A stretch of 64,000 nt of DNA from Celeribacter ethanolicus (GCF_001550095.1 NZ_LRUC01000036.1:62001-126000); one strand, 5' to 3'; positions 1-8,850 are shown, counted from the first letter of the stretch. Program-made: numbers and translations. Notes: generated by a model from the letters alone, not told the origin.

Positions 1-488
1 TCCTCGCGCCGATCAATGCCTATGGCCATGCCAAGGCCGAGATGGAAACCCTCTGCACCCGTCGCGCCGCGATGGAGGGGATCGAGATTTGTGCTCTGCG
101 GATCGGCAATGTCGCCGGGGCGGATATGCTTTTGGGCAATGCCCGGTCTCGTGCGGGTGCCAGCCTGTCGCTCGATATCTTCCCGGATGGGCACAGCCCT
201 GAGCGGTCTTATATCGGCCCGGTGACGCTGCTGCGCGTGTTGCGTGCCTTGAGTACGCTCCAGAGCCTCCCGCCGGTGCTCAATCTTGCGGGCGCGCGCC
301 CTGTGGCCATGTCCGATCTGCTTGATGCGGCGGGGGTGCCTTGGACTGCGCGCCCGAGGACCGATGCCGGACATCAGAAGATTTCCCTGGCGACATCCCG
401 TCTGGCGCGGCTGTGCCCCGAGATTGAACTGAAAGCCTCGGCGCAAGAGATTGTTGCCGAATGGAATGCTGTGAGGGCCGGAACATGA
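1..488 (+). CDS. NAD-dependent epimerase/dehydratase (SDR), C-terminal part
   Basis: The gene is cut by the window edge; the first whole codon is at 3 and 161 residues are visible. Codons 7-11 read YGHAK, which fits the YxxxK catalytic Tyr/Lys pair of extended short-chain dehydrogenases, so the missing part should be the Rossmann NAD-binding half. Family knowledge: such enzymes epimerise or dehydrate nucleotide sugars in the cytoplasm. Its TGA overlaps the ATG of the next gene (ATGA at 485-488), so it is probably co-translated with a phosphosugar transferase in a polysaccharide operon. Substrate cannot be told from this fragment. Confidence 0.8.
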   Translation, partial: LAPINAYGHAKAEMETLCTRRAAMEGIEICALRIGNVAGADMLLGNARSRAGASLSLDIFPDGHSPERSYIGPVTLLRVLRALSTLQSLPPVLNLAGARPVAMSDLLDAAGVPWTARPRTDAGHQKISLATSRLARLCPEIELKASAQEIVAEWNAVRAGT

Positions 489-1090
489 GCTTTGGAAAAC
501 GCCTGTTCGATCTGTCGCTGGCTGTGTGTCTCGGGCTGCTGTCGCTGCCGGTGATCGGAGTTCTGGCCGCAGTGATCCTGCTGCGCGACGGGCGACCGGT
601 GTTTTTCCTGTCCGAGCGGATGAAAACGCCGGAACAGGGCTTTCAGTTGGTCAAGTTTCGCACCATGACCCTTTCGGCGACCGACAGCGGTGTGTCCGGT
701 GGCGACAAGACAGATCGCATCACCCGCACAGGCGGGTTTCTGCGTCGCACCCGGCTCGATGAACTGCCACAGCTCTGGAACATCCTCAGAGGTGACATGT
801 CCTTTGTCGGGCCACGTCCTCCCCTGCGGCTCTATGTCGAGCGTCACCCGGAACTTTACCGGACCGTGTTGCAGAACAGGCCGGGGGTGACAGGGCTTGC
901 AACCCTGACGTTTCATGCCCACGAGGCGCGTCTTTTGGTCGATTGCGTTACACCTGAGGCGACGGATGCGGTCTATTCCCGCAGATGCGTGCCCCGGAAA
1001 GCACGTCTGGATTTGCTCTATAAGAAAAACGCAAGCATTTGTTTTGACGTGAAGATTATTATAAAAACTTTGCTTGGCGTGCTGAGGTAG
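485..1090 (+). CDS. Undecaprenyl-phosphate sugar phosphotransferase (bacterial sugar transferase family)
   Basis: 201 residues, the short PglC-like size with one N-terminal membrane segment (about 10-32) and a cytoplasmic catalytic domain. Family motifs are visible: KFRTM at 57-61, LDELPQL at 91-97 and FVGPRP at 107-112. The family moves a sugar-1-phosphate from a UDP-sugar to undecaprenyl phosphate at the inner membrane, starting a glycan. The ATG at 485 is preferred over an upstream in-frame ATG at 461 because it forms the ATGA overlap with the preceding epimerase and directly precedes the conserved FGKRLFD start. Initiating sugar is not determinable; the neighbouring dehydratase suggests a 6-deoxy amino sugar. 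Confidence 0.88.
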   Translation: MSFGKRLFDLSLAVCLGLLSLPVIGVLAAVILLRDGRPVFFLSERMKTPEQGFQLVKFRTMTLSATDSGVSGGDKTDRITRTGGFLRRTRLDELPQLWNILRGDMSFVGPRPPLRLYVERHPELYRTVLQNRPGVTGLATLTFHAHEARLLVDCVTPEATDAVYSRRCVPRKARLDLLYKKNASICFDVKIIIKTLLGVLR

Positions 1091-1216
1091 CGCCGTTTTG
1101 GCATGCCGCTGACGATGCCTCGATTTCCGTCAGACGTTTTCGGCGCTGTTATTGGCTTGTTAACTTTACTCTGACTAATTTGAGAAAAGTGGGATGGAAA
1201 CACACTGTAAGGCGAG

Positions 1217-3112
1217 TTGGTCGTGTACAGGAAAGTACTTATCGTAGGTTTGACGTCTCTGCCGCGCAATGTGATCCGCGCGGTGATCCTGATGTCCGAT
1301 TTTCTGGTACTGACGCTCTCGCTTCTCCTGAGCCTGCAGCTTTTGCCTGGAATGGAGGTGGCCGGAGACAACGTGACCCTGCTTTGGCTTTGCGGTGCGC
1401 TGATGACCGGGGGGCTGTTGCTGAATGTGATATTCCGATTGGATCGGATCAAACTGGTCATGCTGAACTCACGGGACCTGATGACCATCTTTCGGTTCAG
1501 CCTCGGCATCGCCCTGGTGCTCTGGGCTGCGAGCGTTGCGCTCGGCGTGCCGCATTCCGGGGCCGCGGTGTTGACTTTCGGCATCTTCGTCTTTGCGGGT
1601 CTGGTGGTCTCGCGTGCCATCGCGGTTTCGATCCTCAGCGGACTGCGCGAGCATTTGCACAGGCGCAAGAGCGTGGCGATTTTCGGGGCCGGTGCTGCGG
1701 GGGTGCAGCTTGCGTCGGCCATGGGGCAATCGCCGGATCGACGGGTGGTGGCCTTCTTCGATGACAATCCTGCAATGCAGGGCATGGACATCGGAGGGAT
1801 ACCGGTTCTGCCCTCCGGGAATCTGGTGCAGGATGTCTTTCGCAATGCGATTTCCGAGGTGATGATTGCCCTGCCGGACAGTGCCCGCAAGCGGCGTGAT
1901 ACGATTGTCGATCTGTGTGAGCGGGTCGATATCCCGGTCCAGATTCTGCCTTCTTTCATTGATATGCTGGTCGAGCGCGGGAATGCGCGATTGCGGACGG
2001 TGGACCCCGACGAGGTGCTGGGGCGTGGCAAGGTCGATCTGGATACGCCTGAGATGGTCAAGAGCTATGCCGGACGGGTGATCATGGTGACGGGGGCCGG
2101 GGGCTCCATCGGGTCGGAGCTTTGTCGCCAGTTGCTCAATTGCCAGCCGAACAAGATCGTCCTGTTCGAGCAGAACGAATACAATCTTTACGCGCTCGAT
2201 CTCGAGTTGCGATCCCGCGCCCTGGCCCGCGACATCGAGATTCTGCCCTGCCTTGGCACGGTGACGGATGCCGGGCGCCTGCGCCATGTTATGCGCCAGC
2301 ACGGGGTGGAGATCGTCTTGCACGCGGCCGCCTACAAACATGTTCCCCTGGTCGAAAACAACGAGATCGAAGGCACACGCAACAACGTCATGGGGACGAA
2401 AATCCTTGCCGATATGGCGGTGCAGGAAGGGGTCGAGCGCTTCATTCTCGTGTCGACCGACAAGGCTGTGCGGCCGAGCAGCGTCATGGGGGCGACGAAG
2501 CGGATTTCCGAACTGATCGTTCAGGACATTCAGAGCCGCGCGCCCCGCACCAAATTCTCGATGGTCCGGTTTGGCAATGTTCTGGGCTCGTCCGGATCGG
2601 TCTTGCCGCTGTTTCAGGCCCAGATCGAAAGCGGTGGGCCCGTGACGGTCACCCATCCCGAGATGCGCCGGTACTTCATGACCATTGCAGAGGCATCGCG
2701 GCTTGTGCTTCTGGCCGGGGCCTATGCCGAAGGTGGCGATGTGTTCGTGCTCGACATGGGCAAACCGCAAAAGATCATGGACCTGGCGCGCAAGTTGATC
2801 CAGCTTTCCGGGCGCAGTGTCAAAGACCCTCTGACCGGGCAAGGCGACATCGAGATCAGGATCATCGGTCTGCGTCCGGGCGAAAAGCTTTATGAGGAGC
2901 TGTTTGTCGATCTGGACGATCTCCGCAAAACGCCACACCCGAAAATTCTGCGGGCGGAGGAGCATTGTCTGAGCCAGATCGAGGTTGCCGGCCTGTTGCG
3001 GGAGATCCAGGCGGCGATCGAGGCCGCTAATTGCGATAAACTGCGCGGGATTGTGATGGGGTACGCACACCGGCATGACCCGACGCGGGAGGTTCGGACT
3101 GGAGCCGTCTAG
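1217..3112 (+). CDS. Membrane-bound UDP-GlcNAc 4,6-dehydratase-type enzyme (FlaA1/WbpM/PglF family)
   Basis: 631 residues, the full membrane form. About four hydrophobic segments lie between residues 18 and 135, followed by a CoA-binding-like nucleotide domain (FGAGAAG near 156-162) and an extended SDR domain with GAGGSIGS at 293-300, AAYKHVPLVE at 371-380, VSTDKA at 412-417 and MGATKR at 424-429. Met replaces the usual catalytic Tyr, as in the SMK triad of this family. It should dehydrate a UDP-HexNAc at C4/C6, the first step to bacillosamine/QuiNAc-type sugars, feeding the transferase 126 bp upstream. Start is TTG at 1217 or GTG at 1223, both after AAGGCGAG; the next ATG (1292) would cut the first membrane segment. 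Confidence 0.88.
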   Translation: MVVYRKVLIVGLTSLPRNVIRAVILMSDFLVLTLSLLLSLQLLPGMEVAGDNVTLLWLCGALMTGGLLLNVIFRLDRIKLVMLNSRDLMTIFRFSLGIALVLWAASVALGVPHSGAAVLTFGIFVFAGLVVSRAIAVSILSGLREHLHRRKSVAIFGAGAAGVQLASAMGQSPDRRVVAFFDDNPAMQGMDIGGIPVLPSGNLVQDVFRNAISEVMIALPDSARKRRDTIVDLCERVDIPVQILPSFIDMLVERGNARLRTVDPDEVLGRGKVDLDTPEMVKSYAGRVIMVTGAGGSIGSELCRQLLNCQPNKIVLFEQNEYNLYALDLELRSRALARDIEILPCLGTVTDAGRLRHVMRQHGVEIVLHAAAYKHVPLVENNEIEGTRNNVMGTKILADMAVQEGVERFILVSTDKAVRPSSVMGATKRISELIVQDIQSRAPRTKFSMVRFGNVLGSSGSVLPLFQAQIESGGPVTVTHPEMRRYFMTIAEASRLVLLAGAYAEGGDVFVLDMGKPQKIMDLARKLIQLSGRSVKDPLTGQGDIEIRIIGLRPGEKLYEELFVDLDDLRKTPHPKILRAEEHCLSQIEVAGLLREIQAAIEAANCDKLRGIVMGYAHRHDPTREVRTGAV

Positions 3113-3173
3113 CTCAACGCACCGGGCGGTTTAGATCTTTCAAGGCGATGAAGACAACCGGAACGGTTTTCGT

Positions 3174-3196
3174 GCAACGTGACCCATGCACGTTGC
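3174..3196. promoter_or_regulatory. Inverted repeat upstream of capsule-type gene
   Basis: GCAACGTG (3174-3181) and CACGTTGC (3189-3196) are perfect 8-bp arms around a 7-bp centre, in the 256-bp gap before the capsule-type gene. It could be a regulator site or an RNA hairpin in the leader; no T-run follows, so it is not a simple terminator. I see no convincing gene in the gap. Confidence 0.35.
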
Positions 3197-3368
3197 CGAC
3201 GGTTTCCATGCGCAAAGCACCGCTGAAAGGGGCGTGTAAGGAGATCATCCACGAGGGTTCGAGCCATGGCGCGATCCGGCCTGTGAGCCCAGCGGACGTC
3301 AGCCCGATCTTGTCGCCTTACCTCGGCTCGCATAGGTAAGAGTAGAGGACAGAGAAAGGCGGGGCGCG

Positions 3369-4508
3369 ATGATCACCTATCTCAAGGGCTATGCGAAAAA
3401 GAAGGACAGTTTCATGTCCTCCGTGGCTGAGGCCGATGGTGGTGCTCAGGTGCTTTGGACGATCCCCATGTCGCTGCGTGATTTTACGGAGACCCGCGCG
3501 CGTGTCGATGCGGCGCTGGCGGTCGCCAAACGTCAGCCGAGAGGGCCGATAGGGCGTGCGCTCAAACGTCTGCTTATCCGGCTGCAATATAATGGATCGC
3601 GGCGCTATTTCACGCGGCATCGCGAGACGGTGGCGCTGTGCTGGAACGGCATCACCGGATCGCGGCGGGTGTTCATGGAGGGGGCAAAGGACGCAGGCGT
3701 TCCGACGCTTTACGCCGAACTGGCGCCCTTTCCCGGGCGGATGCAGCTCGATCACAGCGGGGTCAATGCGCTTGGCTCCCTGCCGTGCGATCCCCGGTTC
3801 TATACCTCCTGGGCGGCGGGGCGTGCGGATCGGCAGGATGACGGGTGGCGGCACCTGGGGGCCAATCTGACGGCACGGGCGTCAAAGCGTGCCGATGTCG
3901 GGCAGGCGGCCGGCGTCGATCTTGCCGGGGAGAAATTTCTCTTCGTGCCGTTGCAGGTTCCGAACGACAGCCAGATCACCCTGTTTTCCGGCTGGGTCGG
4001 ATCGGTGCCGAACATGCTGGCCGAACTGGCGAAAGCGGCGTCTTCCCTGCCCGAAGGCTGGCATATCCGTGTCAAGGAACATCCCTCTGCCAAGACCTCG
4101 CTCGCCTGGCCATTGGCGCGTGCCGTCGAGGCGGCAAAGGGGCGGATCGTGGTCGACAACCAGACCGACACATTCGAACAGGTCCGGGCGAGCCGGGGCG
4201 TGATCACCATCAACTCTTCCGTCGGGTTGCAGGCGTTTTTCTATGACAAGCCGGTGATCGTTCTGGGGCAGGCGTTCTTTGCCCTGCCGGGACTCGTTCG
4301 CGTGGCCGGGAATGCAGAGGCCCTCAGTGGCGCGCTCTATCAGGCGGAATCACTGTCCTTCGATCCCGAACTCAGGGCGGCATTCATGAGCTATCTTGAT
4401 CAGGTCCATTTTCCGCATGTATCGGACGACCCTATTGCGGGTGTCGTGATCGACCAAAAGGCCGCACAAGCGCGAATTGAGGCCGCCAGAGCGGCCGCGC
4501 GGCGCTAA
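3369..4508 (+). CDS. Capsule polysaccharide synthesis protein (KpsC/KpsS-like glycosyltransferase)
   Basis: 379 residues, no signal peptide or clear membrane segment, so cytoplasmic or peripheral. The central FVPLQVPNDSQI (192-203), KEHPS (236-240) and INSSVGLQA (281-289) match the Capsule_synth pattern of KpsC/KpsS. That family builds the Kdo linker on the lipid anchor of group 2 capsules or transfers related sugars. It lies 256 bp after the dehydratase in the same direction and closes the polysaccharide block. No kpsC/kpsT/kpsM partner is inside the window. The exact transferred sugar is unknown. Confidence 0.75.
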   Translation: MITYLKGYAKKKDSFMSSVAEADGGAQVLWTIPMSLRDFTETRARVDAALAVAKRQPRGPIGRALKRLLIRLQYNGSRRYFTRHRETVALCWNGITGSRRVFMEGAKDAGVPTLYAELAPFPGRMQLDHSGVNALGSLPCDPRFYTSWAAGRADRQDDGWRHLGANLTARASKRADVGQAAGVDLAGEKFLFVPLQVPNDSQITLFSGWVGSVPNMLAELAKAASSLPEGWHIRVKEHPSAKTSLAWPLARAVEAAKGRIVVDNQTDTFEQVRASRGVITINSSVGLQAFFYDKPVIVLGQAFFALPGLVRVAGNAEALSGALYQAESLSFDPELRAAFMSYLDQVHFPHVSDDPIAGVVIDQKAAQARIEAARAAARR

Positions 4509-4580
4509 ACCCCCTTTCTTCTCCTGCCCCTTTCGAGTAAGGCTCCGCGCCAGTCACCCTGGACGAATGAGGAGTGCCAA

Positions 4581-5603
4581 ATGGGCTATAAGGTCGTCGT
4601 CGCGGGCGCCACGGGCAATGTGGGCCGCGAAATGCTGAACATCCTCGCCGAGCGCGAGTTTCCTGTCGATGAGATTGTGGCGCTGGCGTCGCGCAAATCT
4701 CTTGGCACCGAAGTGAGCTTTGGCGACAAGACCCTGACCACCAAGGACCTCGACACGTTCGATTTCTCCGGTTGGGACATCGCCCTGTTTGCGGTCGGTT
4801 CCGACGCCACCAAAACCTACGCCCCCAAAGCGGCGGCGGCGGGCTGTGTCGTGATCGACAACTCGTCCCTCTATCGCTACGATCCGGAGATTCCGCTGAT
4901 CGTGCCGGAAGTGAACCCGGATGCGATCGAGATGTACAAGAACAAGAACATCATCGCGAACCCGAACTGTTCCACCGCGCAGATGGTTGTGGCTCTGAAG
5001 CCGCTGCATGACCGTGCGAAGATCAAACGCGTTGTGGTCTCCACCTATCAATCCGTGTCCGGCGCCGGCAAAGAGGGGATCGACGAGCTTTGGGACCAGA
5101 CCAAGGGCATGTATGTGCCGGGTCAGGAAGTCGCCCCGTCGAAATTCACCAAACAGATTGCCTTCAACGTGATCCCGCATATCGACGTTTTCATGGACTC
5201 GGGCGACACGAAAGAAGAGTGGAAGATGGTCGCCGAGACCAAGAAGATCGTTGATCCCGCGATCAAGGTTACCGCGACCTGCGTGCGCGTGCCGGTCTTC
5301 GTCGGTCACTCCGAGAGCATTAACATCGAGTTCGAGGACTTCCTCGACGAGGATGAAGCCCGTGAAATCCTGCGCACCGCGCCGGGGATTCTCGTGGTCG
5401 ATAAACGCGAGAACGGCGGTTACGTGACCCCGGTCGAATGCGTCGGCGATTTCGCGACCTTCATTTCCCGTATCCGTCAGGATGTGACCGTCGAGAACGG
5501 TCTGAATCTGTGGTGCGTCTCCGACAACCTGCGCAAGGGCGCGGCGCTGAACGCGGTTCAGATTGCCGAACTGCTCGGTCGCCGGGTGCTCAAGAAGGGC
5601 TGA
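4581..5603 (+). CDS. asd: Aspartate-semialdehyde dehydrogenase
   Basis: 340 residues, normal length. It reduces aspartyl phosphate to aspartate semialdehyde with NADPH, the branch point to lysine/diaminopimelate, threonine and methionine. Residues 9-15 are the GATGNVG dinucleotide loop, and NPNCST carries the catalytic Cys130; RVPVFVGHSE near 240 holds substrate-binding Arg and active-site His. Start ATG 4581 follows a GAGGAG site. It stands alone with an intrinsic terminator 45 bp after the stop. dapA, the next lysine-pathway enzyme, is elsewhere in the window (54113-54985). Confidence 0.97.
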   Translation: MGYKVVVAGATGNVGREMLNILAEREFPVDEIVALASRKSLGTEVSFGDKTLTTKDLDTFDFSGWDIALFAVGSDATKTYAPKAAAAGCVVIDNSSLYRYDPEIPLIVPEVNPDAIEMYKNKNIIANPNCSTAQMVVALKPLHDRAKIKRVVVSTYQSVSGAGKEGIDELWDQTKGMYVPGQEVAPSKFTKQIAFNVIPHIDVFMDSGDTKEEWKMVAETKKIVDPAIKVTATCVRVPVFVGHSESINIEFEDFLDEDEAREILRTAPGILVVDKRENGGYVTPVECVGDFATFISRIRQDVTVENGLNLWCVSDNLRKGAALNAVQIAELLGRRVLKKG

Positions 5604-5645
5604 GACGTCCGGCCTGGGTGAAAGAGGGTAACTAAACTCTTAACG

Positions 5646-5671
5646 AAAGGGCGCTTGCGGGCGCCCTTTTT
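5646..5671 (+). terminator. Intrinsic terminator after asd
   Basis: AGGGCGC (5648-5654), loop TTGCGG, GCGCCCT (5661-5667), extended by A/T pairs and ending in a T run. Confidence 0.85.
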
Positions 5672-5944
5672 CATTGAGGTTCGTGGCGTCGATTCGCCGA
5701 ATTGAGGGCATGTTCACGGCGTTTCCGGGAAACCGGAAAGGAGCGGCCTGTATTGTGGGCGGGTTCTGCCGTGAAAAGCAGCTATTTTTAAACATTCAAC
5801 CCACTGAAATCGTATTGAAATCCTTGGTAGAGTTGCTCGGGGCATGTGTTAACTTTAAACTTTATTCATACACGCGGCGCATATGTGACGCTGTTATGCT
5901 TAGTTCGGCCTGACGACAGAGCCATGCAACGAAGGGGTAGGGTG

Positions 5945-6157
5945 ATGTTTCGAGTGAAAATAGATCTTGGCGCCATGCGGCATCACGAGATCAAAAAATC
6001 TGGCGCGGGGGCATCGGACCGTCTGGAAGATCGTTTGGGCGACTGGGCGGAGGAATTGGCCAAGCCCCATCCGCAGCTCACCAAGGAAGACCTGTGCAGG
6101 ACCTTCCACGAGAAGTTTCACGATGGGTGCAACCGCGACACCAAGACGGTCGCCTGA
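5945..6157 (+). CDS. Small conserved-looking protein of unknown function
   Basis: 70 residues beginning MFRVKIDLG, hydrophilic and charged, with no signal peptide or membrane segment. ATG 5945 is chosen because GAAGGGG lies 7 bp upstream; an ATG at 5924 would place that site inside the gene. I do not recognise the family. The 273 bp before it are unusually AT-rich for this window (5770-5870) and carry no other convincing gene. It precedes a secreted DUF4139 protein by 123 bp. Confidence 0.55.
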   Translation: MFRVKIDLGAMRHHEIKKSGAGASDRLEDRLGDWAEELAKPHPQLTKEDLCRTFHEKFHDGCNRDTKTVA

Positions 6158-6280
6158 CCTGATGTCGGGGGATCGGCGAGCTTTCGCCATGCTGGGGATG
6201 TTGCCCTGCCTTGGGCTGAATTCCCCTTGCGCAGAGCGGCGTTGCATTGGACCTTTCCTCTGACCGGTAAGGAGGAAATC

Positions 6281-7933
6281 ATGTTCCCGAAATTCAGCAC
6301 CCGTTCCATTCTGACCCTTTCATGTTTGGCGGGGAGCGCTCTGATTGCGCTGCCAGCCTTTGCGGAGCGGTTCGAGGCGCGCAGCCTCGTCACCGAGGCG
6401 ACACTCTACCCGCAAGGCGCGATGATCACCCGCAATGCGACCGTGACCCTGCCAGCGGGCCAGCACGAGATCGTTTTTGTCGACATTCCGCAGGGCTACG
6501 ATCCGCTTGAGATCGAGCGGAGTTTGCAGATCCGGGTGGACGGCGGCGCTCTCGGGCCCGTGTCCTATGGTGTCGCGCCGATCACGGAGGCGCTTTTGTT
6601 CCGCTCCGAGGCGGAGAAAGCCGCCAAGGCGCGTGTCGATGCGCTTGAGGACGAGATCAGCGCGCGGCGCAGTGAGATCATGAAGATCGGTTTCGAAGAC
6701 GATGCGGCGCAGGATGTTCTTGCCTATCTCGGGAGCCTGAATGCGGGTGAGGATGCGGAACAGACCGCCGCGACCGCCCGGATGATCCGTGAGGAATCGC
6801 TTGCTGCGCGTCTTGCAGGGCTCGACGCGTCACGTCGTGTCGATGCGGCGAATGAGGCGCTTGAAACGCTTGAGCATGAACTGACGGAGGCGCAAATCGC
6901 CCTCGATCTTTTGGTGCCGAGCACTGAGGATCGGATTTCGATCACGCTTCCGGTCCGTATGGAGCAGGCGGGCGAGGTGCAGGTCGGTTTCACCTACATG
7001 TCCGAAGACGCTTCCTGGCAGCCGCGTTACACCGCCCGGCTCGACACGGATGCGGGTACGATGGAACTGGTGCGTTCGGTCTTTGTCGAACAGAACACGC
7101 GGGAACCGTGGTTCGACGTGGCGCTGCGCTTTGCGACCGACAATCCGAACCGCAAACCGGCTCCGAACGAGGTCTACGAATATGTGCGCCGGGTCTATGA
7201 ACCGCGCCCCGTTGAGCCGTTGATGCGCGCCACGGCAAGTGTTTCGGTTGAGATGGACGGCTATGCCGAACCGGTGATGGAGGCCGCGCCGATGGTCAAG
7301 ATGCGGGCTAATCTGACGGGGCTGAGCCAGACCTATGAGGCGTCTGAACCCGCCAGTCTCTATTCCGACACGGAAGGGCGCGAATTCATGCTGGCCTCTC
7401 TGGCGCTGTCGCCGGAGATCGTTGTGCGCGCCGTGCCGCTCTATGAGAACACCGGCTATCTCATGGCCAGCTTCACCAATGACACCGGCGAGATGCTGGT
7501 GCCCGGCGAGGTTCGGCTGATCCGGGACGGGGTAAGCCTTGGCACAGTGATGCTCGAGACCGTGGTGAACGGGGCGGACACCGAGATGGCCTTCGGGGCG
7601 GTGGATGGCATTGCCGTGGATCGCGTTCTCCTGACCCGCAACGAGGGCGACCGGGGCGTGATTTCCAAGTCTAACGAGGCGGCGAGCGAATGGCGCATCA
7701 GCGTGGAGAACCACACGGGGCGGAGCTGGCCGGTGGAGGTCGTGGACCGTGTGTCCGTGTCCGAACAGGACGAGTTGAAGATCGACTGGACCGCCCGCCC
7801 CGCGCCGGATGTCGAGGGGCGCGACGATAAACGCGGGGTGCTGGCCTGGCATTTCGATCTTGATGCGGGGGCGCGACAGGAGATCGTTCTGGGCGAAAAC
7901 CTGCGTTGGCCGGAGGGAAAGGAACTGCAATGA
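6281..7933 (+). CDS. Secreted DUF4139/MuiA-like protein
   Basis: 550 residues from ATG 6281, which follows AAGGAGG; an in-frame ATG at 6227 would bury the signal peptide. Residues 1-28 form a classical signal sequence ending LPAFA. Next comes a DUF4140-like N-domain opening on VTEATLYPQGAMITRN, a charged helical stretch (about 95-205, likely coiled coil), and a C-terminal DUF4139 beta domain with VGFTYMSEDASWQPRYTARL. Relatives are called mucoidy inhibitor MuiA family; their biochemical role is not settled. Expected location is periplasm or envelope. It appears monocistronic. Confidence 0.85.
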   Translation: MFPKFSTRSILTLSCLAGSALIALPAFAERFEARSLVTEATLYPQGAMITRNATVTLPAGQHEIVFVDIPQGYDPLEIERSLQIRVDGGALGPVSYGVAPITEALLFRSEAEKAAKARVDALEDEISARRSEIMKIGFEDDAAQDVLAYLGSLNAGEDAEQTAATARMIREESLAARLAGLDASRRVDAANEALETLEHELTEAQIALDLLVPSTEDRISITLPVRMEQAGEVQVGFTYMSEDASWQPRYTARLDTDAGTMELVRSVFVEQNTREPWFDVALRFATDNPNRKPAPNEVYEYVRRVYEPRPVEPLMRATASVSVEMDGYAEPVMEAAPMVKMRANLTGLSQTYEASEPASLYSDTEGREFMLASLALSPEIVVRAVPLYENTGYLMASFTNDTGEMLVPGEVRLIRDGVSLGTVMLETVVNGADTEMAFGAVDGIAVDRVLLTRNEGDRGVISKSNEAASEWRISVENHTGRSWPVEVVDRVSVSEQDELKIDWTARPAPDVEGRDDKRGVLAWHFDLDAGARQEIVLGENLRWPEGKELQ

Positions 7934-8296
7934 GGGATGTTTAGGCACAACCAAGGGGCGAATATTCTTCTCCTAGTCGGGCTGTGATTCGGGGTATTCG
8001 AGGGGAACGCGGGCGCCGTCACAAAGCTGCCCCAAAGTTGCCTCGACCCCGCCAGACCCTCGTCACGGGTCTCAATTGAAATTAACCATCCCATCGCTGA
8101 TGGGATGAATTTTAATTTTTGGAAATCCTCGTGTGCGAGAAGATTAAATGTCTGTTTTTCATAAAAAATAAATTCCATGAGCGGCCGTCCCGCCGCAGTT
8201 GTCTTAAATTGTTTCCATGCTTGAATTTCGCTGGTGGTGTGGCTGTGCTCCCATGGTCCTAAGGGTTCCGGGGGCACGGACCGAAAGGATGGAAAC
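7934..8296. other. Gene-free 363-bp interval
   Basis: No convincing coding frame on either strand. It holds a 9-bp perfect hairpin followed by T-rich sequence (8087-8119), an AT-rich patch around 8076-8180, and the leader of a two-gene unit of unknown small proteins whose Shine-Dalgarno-like AAAGGATGGAAA sits just before 8297. Confidence 0.6.
8087..8119 (+). terminator. Possible intrinsic terminator or leader hairpin
   Basis: CATCCCATC (8087-8095), loop GCT, GATGGGATG (8099-8107), then AATTTTAATTTTTGG. It is 153 bp after the DUF4139 stop and 189 bp before the next gene, so it may end the upstream transcript or act in the leader of the downstream unit. Confidence 0.5.
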
Positions 8297-8512
8297 ATGA
8301 TCAAGCTGATGAAGACCACAGGCCAGTCCGTCGAGGCCAAGGGTGCGATCCTTTTCAACTGGGAGGTGCATGTCCTTGAGGCGACCGGCCGTCCCGCCAA
8401 TCACAACCTGACACGGGAGGCACGTCGTTCGAACGTGGTCCTGCTCGGGGGATATCGTAACGATCCGGACTATCGCCCGGATCTCGGCGCCCGCCTCGCG
8501 CTGGCCGCCTGA
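8297..8512 (+). CDS. Small protein of unknown function
   Basis: 71 residues starting MIKLMKTTG. ATG 8297 follows AAAGGATGG; in-frame upstream starts lack a site. Soluble, with no signal or membrane segment; the middle (AILFNWEVHVLEATG) looks like beta strands and the tail is basic then hydrophobic. Not recognised. It is 28 bp from a second small gene on the same strand, each with its own ribosome site, suggesting a two-gene unit. Confidence 0.6.
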   Translation: MIKLMKTTGQSVEAKGAILFNWEVHVLEATGRPANHNLTREARRSNVVLLGGYRNDPDYRPDLGARLALAA

Positions 8513-8540
8513 TCGTCAGACATTCAGAAAGGACAGATCC

Positions 8541-8828
8541 ATGACCGACTATTTCGCCAAAGCCCGCCAAGGCCGCATCATTGCGCTGAACCTGTATCAG
8601 AGCGGTGCCGTGATGTTCTTTCCGGAAGAGCTCGATGAGATCGTTTCGACCGAGCGTCCGACGAGTCGTCATGTGGTGACGCAGATGAGCAAACCGATGT
8701 TCGTGCGCTCCGTTTCCGTGCACCCCAGTGCGCTGATCGAGGCGCCGCGCCCGGAAGAGGTCGCCAACGCGCCCTTCGTATTGACCGAAGAGCACGCTGT
8801 TGAAAACGTGCTGCGTCTGGTGGCCTGA
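8541..8828 (+). CDS. Small protein of unknown function
   Basis: 95 residues from ATG 8541 after AGAAAGGAC. No signal peptide, membrane helix or cysteine motif. The sequence alternates hydrophobic and charged residues, consistent with a small alpha/beta fold, but no family is recognised. It lies 28 bp after the preceding small gene and converges on carbonic anhydrase 22 bp away. Coding is supported by good start context, codon bias like the neighbours and pairing with the upstream gene. Confidence 0.6.
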   Translation: MTDYFAKARQGRIIALNLYQSGAVMFFPEELDEIVSTERPTSRHVVTQMSKPMFVRSVSVHPSALIEAPRPEEVANAPFVLTEEHAVENVLRLVA

Positions 8829-8850
8829 TCCGTTGGGATCAGAGCGGGGA

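Noticed and set aside
1469-3076. Minus-strand open frame over the dehydratase gene
   Set aside because: Antisense shadow; no domain, and the plus-strand gene has all family motifs.
3148-3339. 63-codon frame in the gap before the capsule-type gene
   Set aside because: No ribosome site, no recognisable domain, and codon use unlike neighbours.
5674-5913. 79-codon frame downstream of asd
   Set aside because: Lies in the AT-rich patch, no start signal, and no family resemblance.
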